A DNA stretch of 64,000 nucleotides from Rhizophagus irregularis (lineage: Eukaryota > Glomeromycota > Glomeromycetes > Glomerales > Glomeraceae), in NCBI RefSeq assembly GCF_026210795.1, contig NC_089436.1, forward strand, positions 5,232,511 to 5,296,510. The letters run 5' to 3'. Within the stretch, counting starts at the first letter, position 1, and each line of letters starts with the position of its first letter. This document shows, piece after piece, positions 57,290-64,000 of this stretch. The notes beneath the pieces were generated by a model, which saw only the letters and a program-made list of their open reading frames with translations, ran no database searches and was not told the DNA's origin. The position numbers were made by a program, and so were the translations under genes.

Positions 57290-57930
57290 AATAAAAAAAA
57301 AAATTTTTTTTATCCCTTTTTTTTGCGTTGATCTTACCACATCGTGATCGAAAAAAATTAATCTTTTTCTTGCATCATAATTATATTTATGATTAATATG
57401 TTAATTACGAAAAGAAAAAAAATTCTTTTTTGCCATTGATCTTATTACATCATATGATACAGATTTTTTTAAGGAAAAAAAAAATATGATTAATATAATG
57501 ATGGATATTGTGATTAAATCATGGCCAAGTAAAATTATTACATCATATGATACAAATTTTTTTAAGGAGAAAAAAAAATATGATTAATATAATGATGGAT
57601 ATTGTGATTAAATCATGGCCAAGTAAAATTAATATTTTTCTCACATTGTTATGATTAATTTCGAAAATAAGTTTCTTTTTTACCATTGATCTCAATAGAT
57701 TTTCTAAAGAAAAAAATTTGATCAATATAATGACGGACATTGTGATTATCGAGTAAAATTAATCTTTTTTTCAATTTTTTTCTTTTTTTTAAAAATTCTA
57801 TATCGTGGTTATACCTATTACCGAAAAAAACTTTTTCTGCAAAAAAAGTTGTTTGCATTAATATCATAATACTACGAGTTATCTTTTCCTTGAACCTTCT
57901 CAAACATCTTAAGTCGTATAATTAATAATT
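57290..57930. repeat. spacer with a 94-bp direct duplication
   Basis: ATTACATCATATGATACARATT and the following 75 bp occur at about 57,443-57,530 and again at 57,537-57,630, nearly identical. The flanking sequence is AT-rich without a gene. Confidence 0.7.
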
Positions 57931-58089
57931 AACTTCTACTATAAACAGAGAGCAACTTACTTTAATATAAACACGAATAGAGAGCGAGTGATTTGAACTA
58001 AGCCAAAGTTAGAAACAAGATAGTTTCGGTATCTTCAGGCGGTATGGATGAAGACAATTCACGTATTAGCCCTTGTTCTACAATTTGAT

Positions 58090-58430
58090 TTTTATCAAAC
58101 TTGCTCTACATTGATTATTTCAGTTCTGTCTCAACCGATCTCTGAGGAAGAAGCAAAGTAGAAATCAAAGAATGGGAATTATGTATGGAAAAGGAACATC
58201 CTAAAAAGAAAGAGGCAACGGTTCTGTGAGTTAGAAATATCTGAGTAGATGATTCATGCTGAAGCTTCTCTTCTCTCATTTCATCACTGATGCTTTTTCT
58301 TATGCGCCTTATCTAAGAAAGCATCCATTTCCCTTTCCTTTGATGACTTGGTATTCTTAAGCTGGTCTATGGAGTCGGATACATCTACAGCTTATATCTC
58401 TGGTGTCACGATCAGTGAAAAAATCCAGGT
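58090..58430 (-). pseudogene. decayed copy of the coiled-coil family gene
   Basis: Minus-strand reading gives AVDVSDSIDQLKNTKSSKER and EMDAFLDKAHKK, then, after a frameshift, SISDEMREEKL. This matches TVDVPDSVIDKLNNEVERAP to MDNFLDEAYKKSISNEIRER of the gene at 2.7-3.98 kb. Stops and the frameshift show it is dead; only the middle region is recognisable. Confidence 0.7.
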
Positions 58431-58494
58431 AACACCGGAAACAATACGGAATCACAATCACATGATTTAACGATTCTGATCAAAAGTTACTTTA

Positions 58495-58704
58495 GTGGTA
58501 ACTGATATTGATGATGTAGATACGGAAGTAAATCCTCTTGATAAAAAGCGAAAATTAATTCATTCACGAAGAAAATTACGATACAAAAGAGGAGAAGTGA
58601 TTATTGAATGGAAACCTCGAAGAGAAAAGGATGCAAAAGATAATAAGTATGAGGGCGGGTTTTTGTATATTCATTTTTGGATCATGAAAAGTAGGACAAT
58701 ATAA
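58495..58704 (+). CDS. small unrecognised basic frame
   Basis: 69 codons: MVTDIDDVDTEVNPLDKKRK, then HSRRKLRYKRGEVIIEWKPR. The composition is coding-like and charged, but there is no family signature, no intron evidence and no conserved neighbour. It may be a chance frame. Confidence 0.2.
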   Translation: MVTDIDDVDTEVNPLDKKRKLIHSRRKLRYKRGEVIIEWKPRREKDAKDNKYEGGFLYIHFWIMKSRTI

Positions 58705-58929
58705 ATAATTTTTTAGTAAACAATTTTTATACATTTTATTTTCAAACTGTATACATTAAATCAGAATAATAACTGATAATATTGCTTTAAAATACTTACA
58801 TAACTGAATACATAGAAATTACTAATGACATTTGAGAATTTTATTTAAATTTAACTTTATTTACATTTGCATGTTTTAACGTATTTGAACATTGTGAACT
58901 CTTTATTCAGAATAATATTTCTACAAATA

Positions 58930-59315
58930 TTATCTTTTTACTTTTAATCTTTTGATTTTATTTTGCGATACTTTTAATTCAATTCTTACAATTCCTCGTC
59001 CGCAATTGACGGTAATTTCCTCTTCCGTGTCTATACTATTTTTTTTTTTAATTAAAAAAAAAATTTTTTAAAAAAAATTATTAGTTTTTAAATTATAAAT
59101 TAAATTACAATTTTACTAATTTAATATATAAACTTGCCTTTTGGGTAATTCCAGATTTAGAATAACTTCCTTGTCCGGAAAAACTGCTTCTCTTAATAGG
59201 CAATTGGATCCCTCAGGATCTTTTGGCAAATCGTACTCAAATTTGACAAATATGAGTTTCGTATTATTAATATTTACATCAACAGAGAGATTTTTCACAT
59301 TAAAAATAAAAATAT
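58930..59315 (-). CDS. small beta-rich protein (Hsp20-like?) with a GC-AG intron
   Basis: An exon from about 59,315 (NVKNLSVDVNINNTKLIFVK, FEYDLPKDPEGSNCLLREAV, DKEVILNLELPK) ends AAG|GCAAGT at 59,138. GC-AG with AAG|GCAAGT is the usual non-canonical donor. The acceptor AAATAG is followed at 59,035 by IDTEEEITVNCGRGIVRIEL and KVSQNKIKRLKVKR, stop at 58,930-58,932; the phase is correct. The alternating hydrophobic pattern with LPxxIDTEEEIxVxxGxGIVxI is reminiscent of the small heat-shock (alpha-crystallin) fold, but that is an inference. It may instead be the 3' portion of the RRM-like gene just upstream: the acceptor at 59,316 shows it is not a first exon. Confidence 0.45.
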
Positions 59316-59418
59316 CTACAATTAAACAGCTTTACCAAAAAAAAAGTAAATAAAATATTAATAAAAACAATTAATATTAATATAAATAAACTAATATTAA
59401 TACCTATTAATTTTAACT

Positions 59419-60690
59419 TCAAAAATATTGTAAGCTAGTAATTGTGATTGTGATGGTTGTGGTGATTGTGGTGGTGGGAGTTATAACGGTGATGATTGTG
59501 GTGATTGTGGTGGTGGGAGTTGTAACGGTGATGATTGTGGTAATTGTTGTAACGGTAGTTGTAACGGTGATGATTGTGGTGATGGTTGTGATAGGGGCGG
59601 CTGTACCAGAGATTGTAGTGATTGTTGTAACGGTGATGATTGTGGTGATGGTTGTGATAGGGGCGGCTGTACTAGGGATTGTAGTGATTGTTGTAATGGT
59701 AATGATTGTGGTGATGGTTGTGATAGGGGCGGCTGTATCGGGGATTGTAGTGATTGGTTTTGTGTATTTTAATTTTTTATAAAAAATTTTAATAAGTAAT
59801 AATTCCTTCATTAATTTATATTTCATTAATGTAATAATAGTGCTTACAGATCGTCCATCATCATCGTCATCATCATCATCATCATCATCATAATCATCAT
59901 CATCTCCTCCTTTTGAACGTGCTTCTGCGAACATGATTGTTTTACTTAGAGGTCCGATAAATTTTTTGTTTCTCACATAATTGTAAAATCTAGTTTTATC
60001 ATCATCATTTTCGAAGTGCACAAATCCATGCCTAAATATAACAAATGTTCATTTAATTAAATTATTAATTAAAAATTGTATATATTAATTATTTTATTTC
60101 ATTACCCCCAATCAGGATCCTTTCTGACATGTATAAAATTGTAAGAAAATCTATTCTTTAACCATCCCTTAACGTCTTTTGATTTTATCCCTTTTAACTC
60201 TTTCGTGTTCTTACCACCGAAGAAAACTGATAATTTATGATCACGACAACATTCATGTCTTTTCTTACCTATATTATTATTAAATAAAATTAAAAATAAT
60301 AAATTAATACTTTATATTAAAAAAAAGAAAAATGATTCATTCTTGATATATACTTTTTCATATAATATATTTGATTTCAATAAAGGGATATTAAATATCA
60401 TATTTTAACAAAGGAATGGGAATGTTAAAGATGAAAGGAAACATATTTTAGCCTTTCGTGATGAAAGGAATCTTATTTTAGCCTTTCGTGATGAAAGGAA
60501 TCTTATTTTAACCTTTCGTGATGAAAGGAATCTTATTTTAGCCTTTTATGACGAAAGGAATCTTATTTTAGCCTTTCGTGACAAAAGGAATATTGATTAT
60601 TTTAACCAAAGATTTAGCCTTTCATGACGAAAGGAATATTTTAATTCAGCCTTTGTGACAAAGGAATAGCAAGCAAATTTACTTACCCAT
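59419..60690 (-). CDS. RRM-like protein with repeat-rich tail
   Basis: Proposed exons: 60,690-60,687 (only ATGG), 60,268-60,106, 60,031-59,848 and a repeat-rich 3' part to about 59,419. The protein starts [20 protein letters not shown], then [20 protein letters not shown] and [20 protein letters not shown]. The SVFFGG and GHGFVHF segments sit where RNP2 and RNP1 strands would be in an RNA-recognition motif. An Asp run follows to the donor at 59,847. The tail contains a 66-nt (22-codon) tandem repeat, open in all three frames: a [16 protein letters not shown] reading is open except for one TAA and continues into [13 protein letters not shown]. His/Asn and Thr/Ile readings are alternatives. I cannot decide the 3' splicing. 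Confidence 0.5.
60420..60665. repeat. 30-bp hairpin minisatellite in the RRM-gene intron
   Basis: About seven copies of CCTTTCGTGATGAAAGGAAT plus CTTATTTTAG. Each has the hairpin CCTTTC-GTGAT-GAAAGG. It lies wholly inside the proposed 418-nt first intron. Confidence 0.85.
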
Positions 60691-61655
60691 TTTTCTTTGT
60701 TTACTAAATCTTACGAAACCCACATTCTTATTGTAATTCGAATGCAAAATTCGATAAATTTTATTGGTCAGTTAATGTTAATCATCATGTGAAATCAAAT
60801 ATTTTTTTTTTAGTCATACTCAAGTTTCACAAACCCAATTATATTGCACTATACGTCATAATTACACATCTTAATTACAAAAAAACTTTTTGTGTCACTT
60901 ATCAGTTCAATCAAAAATAAATAAACCGGATTTTGAACAGGCATAACACGAGATTATATTTAAACGGTACGGTAACACTATTGGCTTTAAGCAATGTGAC
61001 GAAAATTATACCCTACCTCCCGCTGTCAACACCTTCTTCACCAAGAATATTATATTCTTCGAAAGATGTGTTAATATCTATGACGAACAACAACTGGCTA
61101 ATTCCTTACAACCATCCAGTATAAAGAGGCCTGTAAAATTTGTAAGTATTTTGGCCATTCTGTAAAAAGTTGCCCCAATTTAAAATCGCAGTTTTGATGG
61201 GGTAATTATTGTATATGCTGCTGGAAAGCTGGGCAGCAACAGTAGTGAATGTAAAAATGAACTGGAGGTCGTGCCGTTCAATGAAGAGTTTCGTTCTCCA
61301 GAAGAAATTGTAAATTTTTTGATTTATAAATAGTTTATTTTTTTTAAAAAAAAATTTTGAAATTTTTTTTTTCTTACGAAATTTACCATGAGTTGCTGGT
61401 AGCAGTGGCAAATTTCGAAAGTTTATCTGGGCCGTGGTGGCAGGGTGAATTTTTTTTTTTATACTTTTATTGTATGAAATATTTTTCAATTTTTACAACC
61501 TAATAAAGAGTTAACAGACATTTTTTGAATATCATCTTGAATGCCAAATTGATATGGTGATAATGTTAAATTCATATTGCAGAAAATATAAAAAAAAATT
61601 GTTCAATATGGAAGTCAGTAATTTGATGGATCGGTGATGTCAGAATCGATATCGG
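60691..61655. other. spacer without supported gene
   Basis: Frames at 60,933-61,124 (plus) and 61,106-61,489 (minus) have no family features. The sequence is AT-rich with T/A runs. It includes the upstream region of the RRM-like gene. Confidence 0.45.
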
Positions 61656-61659
61656 AATC

Positions 61660-62060
61660 GTATTCACAGGTCGAAAGCTAAAAAATCGGGCATATACCCT
61701 ATTGGTAACTATTAAACTAATAGGTTAGCCAAAAATTAGTAATCAATAGGGCATATACCCGATTGATAACTATATAAAAATTTAGGCTAACCGGATTGAA
61801 AGGATTTATTAATTTAAATAAATTAGGTAATTATTCAATAGTCATCATTTGGTTTATTACTATATGTGAAACTGAATCCAATAGGAATAAACCGATTGGT
61901 AACTATAAATTAATCCGTTGGTCTATAATACCATACATATATATTACATTATTTTACCAAATTTATAATATTTGACAATACATTTGATATGAATATTCAC
62001 TAAGTATACTTGGCAAGTATAAAATAAAATAACTGATTTATTACGATTTATTAATAATAG
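61660..62060. repeat. subterminal repeats of a second Plavaka-like copy
   Basis: At least five variants of ACCGATTGGTAACTAT / GGGCATATACCCGATTGATA occur, matching the motif family at 15.5-15.8 kb. Confidence 0.55.
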
Positions 62061-62069
62061 AAATTATAA

Positions 62070-62743
62070 ATGGAACTTCCTATTAATCGGTACTACTGCC
62101 ATATAAGTTTTCGCCTTCCGTCTGCTGTTATTGTTATTGTTATTTGTTCTGATTGTAAAATTAGTAGGAATAAACCGGCTATAAATATTATGAATTGGAA
62201 TTATACTATCACGAGACATTTCATAAAATTCATTAAGTTTCCAGAGTTCAATATTAACACTGCGGTTATCGTCCTGTTCAGCTCAGCAGTAAAATCTAAT
62301 TTGATGATCATTAACCGATAGGTACCATTTGACGTAAGCAAGTTTGTGCGTTCTTTCACCAATAGTTGGAAGTTGCAATACATGCTCGAAATAAAATTGC
62401 ACCATTCCTGGGTATAATTCTATCGATTCGTTATCTTGGGTAAATTTTGCTAAAATATAAGAATTTTTCTTATATCGAGGTGCTAGCGCGGATCCAAAAA
62501 TTTCAGCTGCCACTCAAATTCTTCTGCATTGATTAATTATTAGTTGAACAACTACATACGAATCATTCTGTAAACCTTGACTGATCAGATTTGACATGGA
62601 GCCAAATTCAACATCCATCTTTTCACCATAAACTTCATTATAATAAGTAATCAACTGTTCATACAAATTGTCAGGTAAATCAACACAGTTTTTAATTGGA
62701 CTTAATAAATTGCCCGGATAAATTTCACTGCCAGTGATCGTAT
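62070..62743 (-). pseudogene. Plavaka-like transposase, C-terminal fragment
   Basis: Minus-strand reading from 62,743: KDTITGSEIYPGNLLSPIKN, LPDNLYEQLITYYNEVYGEK, a stop after QCRRI, then VAAEIFGSALAPRYKKNSYI, LYPGMVQFYFEHVLQLP, AYVKWYLSVNDHQIRFYC, another stop, VNIELWKLNEFYEMSRDSII and YMAVVPINRKFHL with a natural-looking terminal stop. It aligns with the fragment at 15.9-16.6 kb but is a distinct copy. The 5' end is cut at 62,744 by the GATATC repeat family. Confidence 0.75.
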
Positions 62744-62869
62744 CTTTGCTGAAACTTGGAGTTTACAATCGATATTGATTAGATATCGCAATGATATCAT
62801 TACGATATCATTACGATATTTTGATAAAAAATAGATTCGACATCATTAAGTTAGTCGTAACTGTATTTA
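62744..62869. repeat. 126-bp copy of the GATATC repeat terminus
   Basis: CTTTGCTGAAACTTGGAGTT through CGTAACTGTATTTA matches 26,139-26,264 with only a few differences. Here it is a solitary end without the satellite array. Confidence 0.85.
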
Positions 62870-63189
62870 CCGTATATCGCAGGCCACAGTACCCCCCTAT
62901 GCACAGTACCTCTTTAAAAAAATTTATCGGAATTTTAAAGTACCCGGATACTTTACATAGAAATCTTCAATTTAAAATCTTAGAATTTGTAAAATACCCG
63001 GGATATAAATCCCGGATACAACTTTATTTATTAAAACGGAGTATTATTTATTAGTTATTCATTATTGTAATACAAATATATTTATAGTAATATACTCCTT
63101 AATCGATTCTTTATTTCTAATTATATGCAAGTTTAATAATTAGCAATTTTATTTGATAAAATGGAATAAAATAATATAAAAAAATTTAC
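62870..63189. other. short spacer
   Basis: It has CCCGGATA/CCCGGGATA motifs near 62,940-63,010 and an intron-like 3' flank of the pogo-like pseudogene. No gene. Confidence 0.35.
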
Positions 63190-64000
63190 CTTATATATTT
63201 TTTTTAATTCGCTTAGTCTATGACGCATTTTTCCATGATCATCAGAATCTTGGTAATCATAATTACCATCATCTTCCTCTTTCTCACTTTCACTTTTGTC
63301 ATTATCTTCTTCCCGACCAACTTCAACAACAACTTTAACGTCCCATTTATTCTCGTAGTTAGTTTCTTCGGGATATTCTTCTTCATAATTTTCATCGGTT
63401 GAGTTATCAAAATTTTCTAACACTTCGTTATCTCTATTCAATAAACTATCATGATCAAAAATACAATCATCTTCCGAACTATCAATATTTGTCAAAACTC
63501 CACAACTTTTAAAGGATCTTTGAATAAGATTTTCATCAACTTCATCCCATGACTCTTTAACGTATTGCGACTGTTGAATAAGAAGGTCTTTTAATCTTTC
63601 CCGCTGGAGTAAAAGTATGAGTATTTGATATCATCCAATTATTATACCGATCTTTAACCTATAATTTCACTAATATTAGTAACTAATAAGAATAAAATTG
63701 AAGTAAAAAGATCGAATAATTACCTTAGATTTAAAACTCTTATTAATTGCAACGTCTAATAGTTGCAATTTGGATGTATGACACGGAATTACGGCAATGT
63801 TTGTATTTTTTTTCCACAAATCGATTTTTGACAGAATTTACTATATGCGCGAAAAGAATCAATACTAACTAGAACGTGGATTTCCAAAACGGTTCTGAAG
63901 TCCAAACGTTCTCAACCCGCCATTAACATTTTTCTGTTCGTTAACACACTTTTTCATTAGCTCTTATGTAAATACCGTGTGGAAAATTTTCTTTCGGAAT
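63190..64000 (-). pseudogene. pogo-like (DDE_1) transposase, C-terminal half, runs off window
   Basis: Minus-strand reading from the right edge: IPKENFPHGIYIRANEKVC, stops, WRVENVWTSEPFWKS, LVSIDSFRAYSKFCQKS (second catalytic Asp region), NIAVIPCHTSKLQLLDVAIN and KSFKSK (third Asp region). An intron with a GTAATT donor (about 63,722) and an acceptor near 63,660-63,600 leads to RERLKDLLIQQSQYVKESWD, EVDENLIQRSFKSCGV and NIDSSEDDCIFDH. A long acidic tail ends HRLSELKKIYK at a GTAAAT donor (63,189). The family is the same as the intact Tigger transposase at 51.6 kb but clearly a different lineage. Several stops and frame changes show decay. Confidence 0.65.

Noticed and set aside
59444-59782. 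112-codon Val/Ile/Met-rich plus-strand frame
   Set aside because: Reverse complement of the 66-nt repeat tail of the RRM-like gene.
60933-61489. Small frames on both strands
   Set aside because: No family signature, no splice context and unremarkable composition.

Overview
The window is eukaryotic, very AT-rich and intron-bearing. It looks like a fragment of an arbuscular-mycorrhizal fungal genome, most likely Rhizophagus (Glomeromycotina). That assignment rests on family recognition: Crinkler (CRN/CR) effector-type genes with a ubiquitin-like header, an F-box/LRR gene, the 'ENAELKSRVGELEARLALLEQ'-type coiled-coil family, and many decayed DNA transposons with GTAAGT...TAG introns of about 65-100 nt. 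No database search was possible.

Region 1 (1-15.5 kb) is the gene-bearing part. An inverted-repeat element and a small TTA-flanked MITE come first. A coiled-coil family gene (2.7-3.98 kb, minus) is cut by one in-frame TAG. Three CRN-type genes follow: a five-exon header + P-loop NTPase + nuclease-like protein (4.41-7.57 kb, plus), a two-exon header + PD-(D/E)XK nuclease + protein kinase (8.38-10.10 kb, minus), and a header-only protein (10.50-10.94 kb, minus). Then come an F-box/LRR pseudogene whose 3' end carries a Mutator-like (MULE-type) insertion, and a tyrosine-recombinase (Crypton-like) pseudogene.

Region 2 (15.5-50.6 kb) is a nest of transposons. A minus-strand Plavaka/tnp2-like transposase pseudogene reads from 50.6 kb down to 15.9 kb. 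It is split by a MULE-type element (47,596-49,680, itself holding a Tc1-like deletion derivative) and by a hAT-like element (17,444-47,234). The hAT-like element contains a P-like element (17,631-45,948). That in turn contains a 20.3-kb CACTA-like element (19,001-39,269) and a pogo/Tigger-like element (41,836-44,207). The CACTA-like element contains at least one hAT-type MITE. Terminal inverted repeats and target-site duplications support each layer. For four layers, conceptual removal of the insert plus one duplication rejoins the interrupted reading frame exactly.

The pogo-like element carries an array of about 13 copies of a 111-bp unit. Each copy looks like a complete cassette: a 30-nt microexon (GLRNGRLRQE) with consensus acceptor, donor and branch-like signals. 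This is the most unusual signal in the window.

Region 3 (50.6-64 kb) holds an intact Tigger/pogo element with TIRs, TA duplications and a 522-aa DDD transposase (51.3-53.4 kb), satellite-like GATATC arrays, a hAT transposase remnant, a Q/P-rich gene, a second decayed copy of the coiled-coil family, a small gene with a GC-AG intron, an RRM-like gene whose first coding exon is 4 nt, a second Plavaka fragment, and the C-terminal half of another pogo-like transposase running off the right edge. Satellite, minisatellite and hairpin arrays fill most of the remaining space.
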